Part shown: positions 47,385 to 56,636 of the stretch, piece by piece
Numbering within the stretch: position 1 is the first letter of the stretch
How the letters are laid out: every line of letters begins with the position of its first letter
Assembly (NCBI RefSeq): GCF_003012345.1
Contig: NZ_PVRV01000019.1
Location: 713,245 to 777,244 of the forward strand
DNA: 64,000 nucleotides
From: Phytohalomonas tamaricis
Lineage (GTDB): Bacteria > Pseudomonadota > Gammaproteobacteria > Pseudomonadales > Halomonadaceae
Reading direction: 5' to 3'
Position numbers and translations under genes: made by a program
Notes under the pieces: generated by a model
What the model was told of the DNA's origin: nothing
The model's database searches: none
What the model saw: only the letters and a program-made list of their open reading frames with translations

Positions 47385-48098
47385 ATGATCACTCCATTGA
47401 TTTACAAGCTTGAACGATTTCGTCCGCTCTCCGACGCGGATAGACAACTGCTGGCAGACGCCTTCACCCACGCGGCCGATATCCCCAAGCATCAGCACAT
47501 TATCACCGAGGGCGAGCAGGCCAACGAAGTTCATCTTCTGGTCGAAGGTTGGGCCTGTCGCTATAAGCTATTGCCGAATGGCAAGCGCCATATAGTGGCC
47601 TATCTGATGCCCGGCGACCTCTGCGACATTCATGTCACGCTGCTCAAGCGTATGGATCACTCGATCATGACGCTGACGCCCGCCAAGGTCATGGCTATTT
47701 CGCACGACAGGATCAATGAACTTCTAGATACCAATCCGGCGCTTTCCTGCGCCCTGCTCTGGTCGACGTCAGTGGATGAAGCGACGCTGCGCGAATGGCT
47801 GGTCAACATAGGCAGTCGCTCGGCTGAGCAGCGCCTGGCGCATCTGTTCTGTGAGCTGATGGTGCGCTCGCGTGCGGCTGGCATCATCGAAGATAGCTGT
47901 ATGACACTACCTCTGACTCAGGACGATATGGGCGATGCCATGGGGCTGACAGCAGTGCATACCAATCGGGTACTACAGAAGCTGCGTCGGGAGGGGTTAA
48001 TCGAATTAAAGGGGCGACGGCTGATCATACATGATTGGGAACGTCTGACAGCATTCTCCGAATTCGACCCAGCATATCTGCATCTGGAAAGTTATTAA
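47385..48098 (+). CDS. Crp/Fnr-family transcriptional regulator
   Basis: 237 residues, closest to the regulator at 14691. Beta-roll (GDLCDIHVTLLKRMDHSIMT), dimer helix (TSVDEATLREWLVNIGSRSA) and winged helix (MGDAMGLTAVHTNRVLQKLR). Shine-Dalgarno GGAGG. No cysteine cluster. The near-identical layout of four such genes here points to lineage-specific expansion. Targets unknown. Confidence 0.87.
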   Translation: MITPLIYKLERFRPLSDADRQLLADAFTHAADIPKHQHIITEGEQANEVHLLVEGWACRYKLLPNGKRHIVAYLMPGDLCDIHVTLLKRMDHSIMTLTPAKVMAISHDRINELLDTNPALSCALLWSTSVDEATLREWLVNIGSRSAEQRLAHLFCELMVRSRAAGIIEDSCMTLPLTQDDMGDAMGLTAVHTNRVLQKLRREGLIELKGRRLIIHDWERLTAFSEFDPAYLHLESY

Positions 48099-48624
48099 TT
48101 TTGCATATATAGATAACTAAGTTTCAGGTAATAAGTAATGTACGCTTCAAGTTTAAAATCATCTTTTTTGTAAGTAAGGCGCACATATTAATATATATTG
48201 TGACAATGTGTTTGCTGTCTTCTAATTAATAATTATTCGTCAATTTGTAATTGTTTGTGTTTACTAATAATTGTTAGTTATTTATCCGCAAGAGGCTCGT
48301 ATTATGGCGACATGGTAAGGAAGCCACCGGGCCAAGGAACAGGTTCGGCACGACATGATGTCGTTAGCACAGGATGTGCATGGTGGGCAGGATGCCCAGC
48401 AGAAACCAAGGGAAACGGGATCGACAGGATGTCACCCAGCGCCAGGAAAGGTGCGAATATAACAGCGGCCACGTTCTTGATCATTATTAGTTCAGGCGTG
48501 AGACCGCTGTTTCCTTTTATTATTTCCCCTCATTCTTTTTCCTCTCTGTTTTCAAATTGACATTCGTCATTTGACCCACGGCATGTTGGCGGAATCTGCT
48601 TGCAGATTGGTTGAACCGTTCGAA
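48099..48624. other. Mostly AT-rich intergenic region
   Basis: About 525 bases. AT-rich to 48300, then a GC-rich patch (48310-48500) whose minus strand reads NVAAVIFAPFLALGDILSI, a membrane-like segment without a ribosome site; possibly a relic of a membrane protein. Nothing else recognised. Confidence 0.4.
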
Positions 48625-48640
48625 GCGAACTAGGCTTAAT
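48625..48640 (+). promoter_or_regulatory. Possible sigma-S-type -10 upstream of the 88-residue gene
   Basis: GCGAACTAGGCTTAAT contains CTAGGCTTAA, near the RpoS extended -10. About 30 nt before the start codon. Confidence 0.45.
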
Positions 48641-48669
48641 CGTGTGTCTATTTATCAAGGAGCGATGAC

Positions 48670-48936
48670 ATGGAAAATTCCGGGCTCAAGGAGATAACGC
48701 CTGAAATGATTGAGGCTGCACACGCTGCCTGGCCGCGTGTAGAAGATGACCCACAGCAGGCCGATAGCGGTGATGACGCGCTTTATAATCTGGGCCAGAA
48801 GTTGCTGCCCTTTTTACGCGACGGTTTTGTTGTGGTCGATATCGCGCGTGAAATAGGCGCGCCGCAAGACTTGGTTCACGCCGCAGTTATGCACGCGGCG
48901 CGCTTGGAACCGGGCAGTCGCGATGTATTGCGCTGA
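48670..48936 (+). CDS. Small hypothetical protein, 88 residues
   Basis: Acidic soluble protein (LKEITPEMIEAAHAAWPRVE at the start) with a helical C-terminal half (DIAREIGAPQDLVHAAVMHA) that could be a small helix-turn-helix-like bundle. AAGGAG lies upstream and a sigma-S-like -10 precedes it. Family not recognised. No operon partner. Confidence 0.65.
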   Translation: MENSGLKEITPEMIEAAHAAWPRVEDDPQQADSGDDALYNLGQKLLPFLRDGFVVVDIAREIGAPQDLVHAAVMHAARLEPGSRDVLR

Positions 48937-49069
48937 GTAAGTTGGATATTTAAAGCGTTTTACGAAGGCAGTTGCGATAAGTGGTGTTCGCCCTGCTGGC
49001 TACTTAAAGGGCGGGCACCGTTTTCATGGCGTGTTGAGACTAAAGATTTGCTTACGACTCAAGCGATAT

Positions 49070-49257
49070 ATGAAGAAATATAAGCCCTCCTTGGCCAAGT
49101 ACAGCATCCTGCTTATCCCCACCTTTCGGTGACCCTTCCTTGGCACTATACGACAGTATTTTCGTCGGTGGTCTTCCTTGTTTTTGTGGTCGGCCTCCTG
49201 CCGACAATGCCTGCCTTGGCTGCGGCTATCGACATCCTGTCGCCGTTCATTCCTTGA
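49070..49257 (+). pseudogene. Frameshifted small two-helix membrane protein
   Basis: The ATG at 49070 reads KKYKPSLAKYSILLIPTF and then hits TGA. Another frame continues VTLPWHYTTVFSSVVFLVF, then VVGLLPTMPALAAAIDILSP to TGA at 49255. The total (188 nt) is one base short of 63 codons, so a single deletion near 49127 explains it. Function unknown, no Shine-Dalgarno seen. Confidence 0.45.
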
Positions 49258-49559
49258 GGCACTATGAAAAACGATTTGAAAAAATGATTCATTATTATAG
49301 GTAAATAAAGGCACGCTAAGGTTCTATGAGAGCGGTTTGCTGGGGCTTGATTTATAAATCCATAATCATTATCTGCGTATCATTTTGTAAGTTTACGTGT
49401 ATATGACGATAACAAGAAGAAAAAACTTGCCGTGGATTAACGAAACTAATATTTGTTATTTCCAAATATGGCGCCATAACCAGATGATTATCTCGCACGT
49501 TGCCCAAATAGAAGCGGGGAACATAATTATTACTAATAAAGATATGTAAGAGGATAGAT
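49258..49559. other. AT-rich intergenic region before the fourth Crp/Fnr gene
   Basis: About 300 bases of AT-rich DNA; no gene recognised. Presumably carries the promoter of the downstream regulator. Confidence 0.4.
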
Positions 49560-50300
49560 ATGGGCTGTAATGAGAGCTGTATCATTCATAACTTTGACCG
49601 ATTTATCACTCTTACCGAAGATGAGAAGGCGTTGCTATCGCATCTGGAAAAAGAGCCAACGCACATTAAAAAGAAAGAGCGGGTCTGGGAGGCGGGTACA
49701 CTTTCCGACCAGCTTTATACCCTCAAGTCCGGCTGGGCTTATTCTTACAATCATTCCGGCAACGGTGATGTCAAAGTACTGGAAATATTTCTTCCCGGTG
49801 ACATCATCGGGCTAAGGGAGTTTACCTATAAGTACCGTTTGTCCGGTGTCAGGATGCTGACGGGGGGCGTTCTCTGCCCTTTTCCCATCCAGTGCGTCCT
49901 TGATATCTTCGACCGCTCACAGACGTTGACTGCCGTGCTGTTCGCCGCGTCCTCACGCCAACAGGCACTGCTTACCGAGCGAATGCTCAATCTGATGCAG
50001 TGCAGTGCCCGGACCAAGGTGGCGCACTTCATCGTGGAAATTTACATGCGCTTGAAGCGGATCAATCCGTCGGTCGGACATACGTTTGCCTTTCCCATCT
50101 CCCAGCAAATGATAGGTGAACTGCTCGGGATCAGCACCGTGCATGTCAGTCGTACACTGACGGATATCGAGCAGGATGGCCTGTTAAAGAAACATCGCCG
50201 TACCGTTGAGATCTTCGATATGGAGCGCCTGATTGATGAGGCCGAGTTCAAGACCGATTACATGAACGATGATCTTGGTCGGTTGTTAAAGCGTAATTAA
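49560..50300 (+). CDS. Crp/Fnr-family transcriptional regulator
   Basis: 246 residues, the most diverged of the four here. Beta-roll (RVWEAGTLSDQLYTLKSGWA, LPGDIIGLREFTY) and winged helix (MIGELLGISTVHVSRTLTDI). The recognition helix VSRTL is nearer to the Fnr/FixK type than in its paralogs. The N-terminus has two cysteines (GCNESC), too few for an Fnr iron-sulfur cluster. AGAGGA precedes the ATG. Confidence 0.85.
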   Translation: MGCNESCIIHNFDRFITLTEDEKALLSHLEKEPTHIKKKERVWEAGTLSDQLYTLKSGWAYSYNHSGNGDVKVLEIFLPGDIIGLREFTYKYRLSGVRMLTGGVLCPFPIQCVLDIFDRSQTLTAVLFAASSRQQALLTERMLNLMQCSARTKVAHFIVEIYMRLKRINPSVGHTFAFPISQQMIGELLGISTVHVSRTLTDIEQDGLLKKHRRTVEIFDMERLIDEAEFKTDYMNDDLGRLLKRN

Positions 50301-50330
50301 TACGCATATGGTATTTGCCATGCCGAAAGG

Positions 50331-50771
50331 CTAAGGCGTATTTGACTGCCTCATCGGCATACGGTCGATGGTATCGAAAATCTGCTGGGGGGCAACAAAG
50401 CCCTTAAGTTCAATCTTCTTGCCACCATCCTTGCCGATCAGAATCACGCTAAGCGGGCCTTGGGCGTCTAGGTTCAGATCTGAAAGCAGAGCGTGGGTCT
50501 CGTATTCGGTCATCGCGTTGCCGTCACGTTTGCCATGCCCATTAACGACGGTGTAAAGCACCATATCGCGCTCATTCATCTCGGCTGTACTGTCGGCCAG
50601 AATGCCGCGCATGCGCTGATAGTCGCTGTCTGCTTCGCTAGGAGAGACTACGATGAGCGGGCGTGAATGCCATGCGTCACTGACCAAGGGGTTGGCCGGG
50701 TCGGCGGCCGAAGCGGCACTGGTGATAGTGATCAATGCACAGGCCACCATCCGCTGCACACTAGGCTTCAT
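50331..50771 (-). CDS. Exported DUF4174-domain protein
   Basis: 146 residues with a signal peptide ending TSAASAA (about 22). The domain (RPLIVVSPSEADSDYQRMRG, LSVILIGKDGGKKIELKGFV, QIFDTIDRMPMRQ) has a thioredoxin-like layout without a CxxC. Start at 50771 with AAGGAG upstream; the ATG at 50792 would overlap the upstream gene. It follows the dehydratase-like gene closely, maybe in one transcript. Function unknown. Confidence 0.82.
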   Translation of the reverse strand: MKPSVQRMVACALITITSAASAADPANPLVSDAWHSRPLIVVSPSEADSDYQRMRGILADSTAEMNERDMVLYTVVNGHGKRDGNAMTEYETHALLSDLNLDAQGPLSVILIGKDGGKKIELKGFVAPQQIFDTIDRMPMRQSNTP

Positions 50772-50788
50772 GGCAAACTCCTTACCTA

Positions 50789-51649
50789 TCAATGGCGTTT
50801 CTCGACGGCAATGCTCCTGTCGCGAGCATTGTTGGCCTCATCGGTCTTCTGGGGTTTATTGCTGGCCTGCTCCAGAGTCCGCTTTCCCTGCTGGGCAAAA
50901 AGATAAGGGCTTGTCGTAGCGTCTCGAGGAGATGACACCTCCAGCGACAGCGGCCCCGAATACCCCGTGACGTTCAAGGCGGCGATAAAGGCATCGAGTC
51001 CCAGCATCCCCATGCCAGGCAGGCAACGATGCTGTCCGCTCCAGTCGATCATGGTTATATCGTCATACCAGAGGGCATCGGCGAGCTGGACAAGAAATAT
51101 CTTCTCGGCGGGTAGCGTCGAGAGGGTATCCAACGGCTCACGGCGTACCTGTGCATGAAAGCTATCAAGCACCAGCCCCAGCGCGGGGTGATTAACACGT
51201 TGGACAATATTCCAGGCATCGCGGTAATCATGAATATGCGTGCCCCAGGCCAGCGCTTCAAAGCCGATACGGTAACCACGACAATGGGCACGTTCGGCAA
51301 TGATGCGTAAATCACCGACGGCACAACGGCTGTCATCCAGCGTATGACGTGATGTATTGCTACTGATGATCAACAGCCGGGTACCGAGCGCATTCATCAA
51401 CGCAAAGCGCATTTCGAGACGATCAAGCTGACGCATCAAATTGCCGCTGGCCTCGACATCACGAAAGGGCTGTAAAGAGATGATCTCAAGGCCGAGTGCA
51501 CGGGCCCGCCGGCCAATCTCACGCGGAGTGGCGCGGCTCTCGTGAATATCCGGTTCAAAGATCTCAACACCATCAAAACCTGCAGCAGCAATAGTGACGA
51601 GCTTATCGATCAGGTCTCCGTTGAGAGAGACGGTCGCGATGGCATGCAT
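50789..51649 (-). CDS. 3-dehydroshikimate dehydratase-like TIM-barrel protein
   Basis: 286 residues. IATVSLNGDLIDKLVTIAAA, GFDGVEIFEPDIHES, LGLEIISLQPFRDVEASGNL, YRIGFEALAWGTHIHDYRDA and LGLVLDSFHAQVRR closely fit QuiC/QsuB-type 3-dehydroshikimate dehydratases, which form protocatechuate. Full QuiC1 enzymes carry an extra HPPD-like domain; here only the sugar-isomerase-like domain is present, plus a charged tail after about 250. The hydroxycinnamate locus next door also feeds protocatechuate. Metal ligands (Glu, Asp, His) appear retained. Confidence 0.78.
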   Translation of the reverse strand: MHAIATVSLNGDLIDKLVTIAAAGFDGVEIFEPDIHESRATPREIGRRARALGLEIISLQPFRDVEASGNLMRQLDRLEMRFALMNALGTRLLIISSNTSRHTLDDSRCAVGDLRIIAERAHCRGYRIGFEALAWGTHIHDYRDAWNIVQRVNHPALGLVLDSFHAQVRREPLDTLSTLPAEKIFLVQLADALWYDDITMIDWSGQHRCLPGMGMLGLDAFIAALNVTGYSGPLSLEVSSPRDATTSPYLFAQQGKRTLEQASNKPQKTDEANNARDRSIAVEKRH

Positions 51650-51837
51650 GTGCGCTCCCGTATTAATACTTTATTTAAGTTAAGTTTAGTCCATTGCCTC
51701 CTCATGGGGAATTTTTATTGTGGTCAATAAGCACAAGGGTGTCAGGGCCGCTCGCACGATTAAGCCAAAAACAACGGCGATGCGGCGTCGGACAAGGCGA
51801 GCCCGACGTTTGCAGGGTGTGATTATCTCGTGATTGT

Positions 51838-52299
51838 TTAGCTTTCGACCAAGCCTACCCCCAAGGCATGAACGCAGCTCTTGAGCTGAGCGTGGAGCTG
51901 ATGGCGTTCTTCTGCATCAAGCTGAGCGAGCATTACCGCCTCAAGCCGGGCCACGGCCTCGTCGCTGCGCGCCAGCAGTTCGCGGCCGTGAGCAGTGACG
52001 CGAATGTGGATGATACGGCCGTGGTAGGGGTCCGGCTCGCGCGCTATCAGTCCCTTGCCCTCCATCGCTTTGACCATCTCGCTGGTGGCCTGCGGTGTCA
52101 TGAATGAGCGCTCGGCGAGCTGAGCGTTCGACAACTGCTCACGACTGGCCAGTACTGACAGCGCCGTGTATTGCTGCATGGTCAGGCCGAACGGACTGAC
52201 TGCCTCGCCGATATGGCGGCGTAGGGCGCGGTCAAGTCGACCGATCAGATAGGCGACGCGGATGGGGGCTACGACATTGGTCTCGTTCAGTGCGGTCAT
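51838..52299 (-). CDS. MarR-family regulator divergent from ech
   Basis: 153 residues: winged helix (about 45-110: LSNAQLAERSFMTPQATSEM, then VKAMEGKGLIAREPDPYHGR). Start at 52299 with AGGA upstream; the ORF extension to 52359 runs into the shared promoter. Divergent from the hydroxycinnamoyl-CoA hydratase-lyase gene with 92 bp between, so it probably represses ech and is released by a hydroxycinnamoyl-CoA, as for FerC/CouR/HcaR-type MarR proteins. Confidence 0.85.
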   Translation of the reverse strand: MTALNETNVVAPIRVAYLIGRLDRALRRHIGEAVSPFGLTMQQYTALSVLASREQLSNAQLAERSFMTPQATSEMVKAMEGKGLIAREPDPYHGRIIHIRVTAHGRELLARSDEAVARLEAVMLAQLDAEERHQLHAQLKSCVHALGVGLVES

Positions 52300-52362
52300 G
52301 GTGGCAGTCCTCTTCCCAAGCGGTGGGCTCCAGATTATGCTGGCCAAGAAGAATGTCAACCT

Positions 52363-52385
52363 ACCTGATATTAAATTGATAAGGT
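52363..52385 (+). promoter_or_regulatory. Imperfect palindrome, candidate MarR operator at ech
   Basis: ACCTGATATTAAATTGATAA then GGT: outer arms ACCT/AGGT and partial inner symmetry, overlapping the ech ribosome-binding region. Confidence 0.35.
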
Positions 52386-52391
52386 GGCACC

Positions 52392-53225
52392 ATGGCCGAC
52401 TATACCAACCGCTGGACCACTGTTGACGTCAAGATCGAGGACGGAATCGCCTGGGTTGTGCTCAATCGACCTGAAAAGCGCAACGCCATGAGCCCTACTC
52501 TCAATCGCGAGATGGTCGACGTGCTCGAAACCCTGGAGCTGGACGAAGAGGCAAACGTGCTGGTACTGACCGGCGCGGGTGAATCCTTCTCGGCGGGCAT
52601 GGATCTCAAGGAGTACTTCCGCGAAATTGATTCAAGCCCCGAGATCGTCCAGGTCAAGACGCGGCGTGACGCCTCTACCTGGCAGTGGAAACTGTTGCGT
52701 ACCTACGCCAAGCCGACCATTGCGATGGTCAACGGTTGGTGCTTCGGTGGCGCCTTCTCGCCACTGGTCGCCTGCGATCTGGCAATCAGCGCCGACGAGG
52801 CGACCTTCGGTCTCTCCGAGATTAATTGGGGGATCCCGCCGGGAAACCTGGTCAGCAAGGCGATGGCCGATACCGTCGGCCACCGTCAGGCGCTCTATTA
52901 CATCATGACCGGCGAGACGTTTAGCGGTCGTCAGGCGGCGGCGATGGGGCTGGTCAACAAGAGTGTGCCTCTGAGCGAGCTGCGCACTGAGACGGCGAAG
53001 CTTGCCGCCACGCTGTGTGACAAGAACCCGGTGGTACTGCGTGCTGCCAAGATCGGCTTCAAGTTGTCGCGGGAGTTCACCTGGGAGCAGAACGAGGAGT
53101 ACCTCTACGCCAAGCTCGACCAGGCCCAGCTGCTTGACCCCGAGCACGGCCGCGAGCAGGGGCTTAAACAGTTCCTCGATGACAAGAGCATTCGCCCGGG
53201 GCTTGAGAGCTACAAGCGCCAGTAG
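52392..53225 (+). CDS. ech: p-Hydroxycinnamoyl-CoA hydratase/lyase (feruloyl-CoA hydratase-lyase)
   Basis: 277 residues, crotonase superfamily. VVLNRPEKRNAMSPTLNREM, GAGESFSAGMDLKEYFREID, GWCFGGAFSPLVACDLAISA and FGLSEINWGIPPGNLVSKAM (catalytic Glu in SEINWG) are characteristic of HCHL/Ech. It turns feruloyl- or coumaroyl-CoA into vanillin or 4-hydroxybenzaldehyde plus acetyl-CoA. AAGGTGG precedes the ATG. Works after Fcs, encoded at 57326. A strong terminator follows. No vanillin dehydrogenase gene lies in the window. Confidence 0.93.
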   Translation: MADYTNRWTTVDVKIEDGIAWVVLNRPEKRNAMSPTLNREMVDVLETLELDEEANVLVLTGAGESFSAGMDLKEYFREIDSSPEIVQVKTRRDASTWQWKLLRTYAKPTIAMVNGWCFGGAFSPLVACDLAISADEATFGLSEINWGIPPGNLVSKAMADTVGHRQALYYIMTGETFSGRQAAAMGLVNKSVPLSELRTETAKLAATLCDKNPVVLRAAKIGFKLSREFTWEQNEEYLYAKLDQAQLLDPEHGREQGLKQFLDDKSIRPGLESYKRQ

Positions 53226-53246
53226 CCCTGGCGCGGCGATAACGAA

Positions 53247-53276
53247 CGAGGCCCGCAGCGGATGCTGCGGGCCTCG
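53247..53276 (+). terminator. Terminator of ech
   Basis: 13-bp stem CGAGGCCCGCAGC (53247-53259) with GCTGCGGGCCTCG (53264-53276), followed by TGTTTA. Confidence 0.8.
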
Positions 53277-53303
53277 TGTTTAGATGCCGTTCTTCCAGGC
53301 TGT

Positions 53304-54377
53304 TTAGTTGATCGCGGCGCTATCGCTATCGTTGGCATATTTGTTGATCATTTGTCGTGCGGCGTCATAAAGCTGCTGACCGTCGAGCCCGCGCTTGCTG
53401 GCATCCATTATCCACTGCTGGGTATATTGATCGCCCTTCGCCTTCCAGCGCGCCGTTTCCTGCTCATCGACGGTAATGAACGCTCCCTTATTAGAGGCCT
53501 GGGCCTTGGCGATGACCGGCTGGTCCGCCTCATCCATGACGTGACCGATCATCTTCGCCTGTTCCACGCCTGAGTTGGCGTCTATCACTGCCTTGAGATC
53601 ATCCGGTAGCGCCTCGTAGCGTCGTTCGTTCATGGCAAACACCATCATGGTGGTATAGAGCGCCTTATCGCCGCTGAACGTGGTGTGGTAGGGGGTGATC
53701 TCGGTCAGCCCCAGCGCGCCGAGGCCCTCGAACGGCAGCACCGTGCCGTCGATCACGCCACGTGACAGCGCCTCGGGTGCCTGGGAGGCGGGCATCCCGA
53801 CCGGTGCCGCACCGAGCGTGGCGAGGAAGCGGTTGATCGTCGCTGAAGGCGCGCGCAGCTTGAGCCCACGCATGTCACTGAGGGTGCGCACCGGCTTGTC
53901 GCGGGTATGGATAAGCCCCGGACTCTGCACGTGCACGGCAATGACATGCATGCCCTTGAAGGCGTCCTGCATGTAGCTCATCGCATACTCGTGTGCTGCC
54001 TGGCTGGTGATTTCTGCCGAGCTCGACAGGAACGGCAGATCGAACACTTCGGCGGCGGGGAAGCGGTTCGGCGTGTAGCTCAGCAGCGTCCAGATCATGT
54101 CGACCTGACCGTCGCGGCCCTGATCGTAGAGCGAAGCCGGTGTGCCGCCGAGCTGCATTGAAGGAAAGATCTGCACCTTGATGCGGCCGTCGGACTGCGC
54201 CTCGAGGCGCTTGGCCCATGGCTCGAAGTAGTTGACCTGCACCGGCGCGGTAGGCGGAAAAAAGTGCTGCAAACGCAGCGTGACGCTTTCGGCGGCGTGG
54301 GCAACGCTCGGCAACAGGCTCAGCGCGGCGAGGCTGCAGGCAGCGCCGAAACGGGCGAGCGGGGCGGGCAGTGACAT
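53304..54377 (-). CDS. TRAP transporter substrate-binding protein, DctP family
   Basis: 357 residues with a signal peptide ending SVAHAAE (about 29). LRLQHFFPPTAPVQVNYFEP, then the ligand region GLKLRAPSATINRFLATLGA carrying the conserved Arg. GAGGAG precedes the ATG. Last gene of the dctQ-dctM-dctP operon on the minus strand, between ech and fcs, so the ligand is probably a hydroxycinnamate. It is paralogous to the DctP protein encoded at 60970. Confidence 0.92.
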   Translation of the reverse strand: MSLPAPLARFGAACSLAALSLLPSVAHAAESVTLRLQHFFPPTAPVQVNYFEPWAKRLEAQSDGRIKVQIFPSMQLGGTPASLYDQGRDGQVDMIWTLLSYTPNRFPAAEVFDLPFLSSSAEITSQAAHEYAMSYMQDAFKGMHVIAVHVQSPGLIHTRDKPVRTLSDMRGLKLRAPSATINRFLATLGAAPVGMPASQAPEALSRGVIDGTVLPFEGLGALGLTEITPYHTTFSGDKALYTTMMVFAMNERRYEALPDDLKAVIDANSGVEQAKMIGHVMDEADQPVIAKAQASNKGAFITVDEQETARWKAKGDQYTQQWIMDASKRGLDGQQLYDAARQMINKYANDSDSAAIN

Positions 54378-54444
54378 GGTGTGACTCCTCTTGTTGTGTC
54401 TTCTGGCGCTGGCGTTGGCGCAGTGCGGTCAGGGGCCAGTATGG

Positions 54445-55770
54445 TCAGGTGCCGTAGAGCAGGTGGACGAACCACAGCGACAGCGGTGGAAAGGCGACCA
54501 GCAGCACGACCCGGATCAGATCCATGGTCAGAAACGGCACGATGCCCTTGAACGTCTCGACCAGCGTCACCTTGGGTGCGAGCGAATTGATGATGAAGAT
54601 ATTGAGTCCCACCGGGGGTGTGATCATGCCGACTTCGACCACAATCAGGGCGAGGATGCCGAACCAGATCGCAGAGTCGCTCGGGCTCAGACCGAAATCG
54701 AGCGCGGTGACGATGGGGAAGAAGATCGGCACGGTTAAAAGAATCATCGACAGGCTGTCCATCAGGCAGCCGAGGACCAGATAGCAGAGCAGGATGCCGG
54801 CCAGAATCAGCCATGGACTAACGTCGAGTGACACGATCAGCGCGGCGCTGGCCTGGGGCAGCCCGGTCAGCGCCAGGAAGGTATTGAACACGCCGGCGCC
54901 GAGCACGATGAAAAAGATCATCGCCGTCGCGCTGGCGGTCTCGAGCAGTGAGTCGACGAAGGCGCTGCCGTGCATCCCGCCGCGTGCCAGGGCCAGTGCA
55001 CCGGTGGCGACCGCACCCACTGCGGCCGCCTCGGTGGGTGTGAACAGGCCGCTGTAGATACCGCCGATCACCAGCATGAAGATCAGCAGTGCCGGCCACA
55101 CCCGGCCAAGCGCCTGCCAGCGTGCATGCATCGGCGTAGCCTTGACGAGCGGCGCGGAATCCGGCACCAGCCGTACGTAGACGGCGATGCCGATCATGTA
55201 GCTCACCGCGGCGAGGATGCCGGGTAGCAGCGCGGCGGCAAACATCTCGTTGATGTTCTGCTGGGCGAGGATGGCGTAGATCACCAGCACCACCGAGGGC
55301 GGAATCAGGATGCCGAGCGTGCCGCCGGCGGCCAGCGCACCGGTGGCCAGCCCACCGCGATAGCCTTGGCGCTCCATCTCGGGCAGTGCGACCTGGGTCA
55401 TGGTTGCAGCGGTGGCCAGCGACGAGCCGCAGATTGCGCCGAACGCGCCACAGGCCCCGATTGCCGACATCGCCACACCGCCACGGCGGTGGCCGAGCCA
55501 GTGGCGGGCGGCATCGAACATCGCCTGTGAAATGCCCGAACGGGTCGCGAATTGCCCCATCAGCATGAACAGCGGCACGATCGACAGCGAATAACTGGAG
55601 AAATGTTCGTAAGGCAGCGTCTTCAGCCCATTGAGAATGCCCATCGGTCCGGTGATCAGCATTGCGCCGAGCGCGCCGACCAGCAGCATCGCCAGGCCGA
55701 TGTGCACGCGAATCGCCATCAGAACGGACATCAGCAAGAAACCGATAATGCCCAGCGTCAGGCCGCTCAT
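54445..55770 (-). CDS. TRAP transporter large permease, DctM family
   Basis: 441 residues, about 12 to 13 hydrophobic helices. FAMLIGFLLM-type opening, GPMGILNGLKTLPYEHFSSY, GGTLGILIPPSVVLVIYAIL and ELGMITPPVGLNIF-like VEVGMITPPVGLNIFIINSL are family hallmarks. Its start overlaps the dctQ stop by 4 nt (ATGA). It carries the sodium-coupled transport path. Confidence 0.93.
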   Translation of the reverse strand: MSGLTLGIIGFLLMSVLMAIRVHIGLAMLLVGALGAMLITGPMGILNGLKTLPYEHFSSYSLSIVPLFMLMGQFATRSGISQAMFDAARHWLGHRRGGVAMSAIGACGAFGAICGSSLATAATMTQVALPEMERQGYRGGLATGALAAGGTLGILIPPSVVLVIYAILAQQNINEMFAAALLPGILAAVSYMIGIAVYVRLVPDSAPLVKATPMHARWQALGRVWPALLIFMLVIGGIYSGLFTPTEAAAVGAVATGALALARGGMHGSAFVDSLLETASATAMIFFIVLGAGVFNTFLALTGLPQASAALIVSLDVSPWLILAGILLCYLVLGCLMDSLSMILLTVPIFFPIVTALDFGLSPSDSAIWFGILALIVVEVGMITPPVGLNIFIINSLAPKVTLVETFKGIVPFLTMDLIRVVLLVAFPPLSLWFVHLLYGT

Positions 55771-56405
55771 GAGCGTGGCTCCCCAATCGGCTGATGCTGG
55801 GCAGCGTCGCGGTGTGGCAAGCGGGTCTGGTCACGGCGTGGCGTGCGCTGCCGTACAAGCGCGCCGCAGGCCAGCGCAATCTGAAAGAGGCAGGTCAGTG
55901 TCAGCAGCGCAAAGGCGGCAACGCCGACGCTATAGCCCCACCACAGTGGCAGACGCAGCAACATGCTGGTTTCGCCGTATTCCAGCTTGTCGAGCATACC
56001 GTGCCACAGCCGCCAGGTGAGTACCGCAGCGGTAATGAAAAAGAGCAGATTGGCGAGCATGTGCAGAGCGGCCTTTAGACGCGGCCCGGAGCGCATCACG
56101 AAGACATCGACGGTGACGTGGCCATTAGTCAGATGGCAGTAGGGAAAGAAGCAGAACACTGCAATCGCCGCGCCCATCTCAACCAGCTCGTAATCGCCGG
56201 GTACGGCGCCGATCCAGGCCAGTGCCGGCTGTGTCATCACCCACTCCAGCCCGCCCAGCCAGCGTCCGACGATACTGATCACGCTCATCAGCGCCATCAG
56301 GCTGAGCACCACGCCGCCGAGTATGGCCATCGCGCGGCATAGCCCGTTCAGCAGCCGACCCAGGTGCGCCAGCACGCCATGAGGCGTGTAGAGAGCGTCA
56401 TCCAT
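55767..56405 (-). CDS. TRAP transporter small permease, DctQ family
   Basis: 212 residues with four hydrophobic helices (MAILGGVVLSLMALMSVISI first). FFPYCHLTNGHVTVDVFVMR is the DctQ signature. Start at 56405 with GGGAGG upstream; the 40-codon extension covers the promoter. First gene of the TRAP operon; a 19-bp palindrome shared with the fcs promoter lies 127 bp upstream. Confidence 0.88.
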   Translation of the reverse strand: MDDALYTPHGVLAHLGRLLNGLCRAMAILGGVVLSLMALMSVISIVGRWLGGLEWVMTQPALAWIGAVPGDYELVEMGAAIAVFCFFPYCHLTNGHVTVDVFVMRSGPRLKAALHMLANLLFFITAAVLTWRLWHGMLDKLEYGETSMLLRLPLWWGYSVGVAAFALLTLTCLFQIALACGALVRQRTPRRDQTRLPHRDAAQHQPIGEPRS

Positions 56406-56531
56406 GATGAACCTCCCACGGAAGGGCGGCATCGAGCGGGAAGGTCGGTAGCGACGCAAGCTCAGAATGCGCGTAAGGGTAGCGGTGCGGCATGACGTAT
56501 CTCCCGGGCGGATCGCAGGGTACAAGCAAAA

Positions 56532-56550
56532 TAGTTGTATTAAGTAACTA
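56532..56550 (-). promoter_or_regulatory. 19-bp operator-like palindrome upstream of the TRAP operon
   Basis: TAGTTGTATTAAGTAACTA: outer TAGTT(G/A)..TAACTA symmetry. The outer 8 and 6 bases are identical to the site between marR and fcs (57218-57236). Probably bound by the MarR protein encoded at 56637. Confidence 0.65.
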
Positions 56551-56636
56551 GTTGCTCGAAGCCACTATATGATAGCACCAAGGCTTTACAAGCTGACGCA
56601 CCCTAGACCTTGGCCGTAGGTGGACGGGATTTACGA

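Noticed and set aside
48302..48484. 60-residue minus-strand ORF with a membrane-like segment
   Set aside because: No Shine-Dalgarno and a low-complexity tail; noted only as a possible relic.
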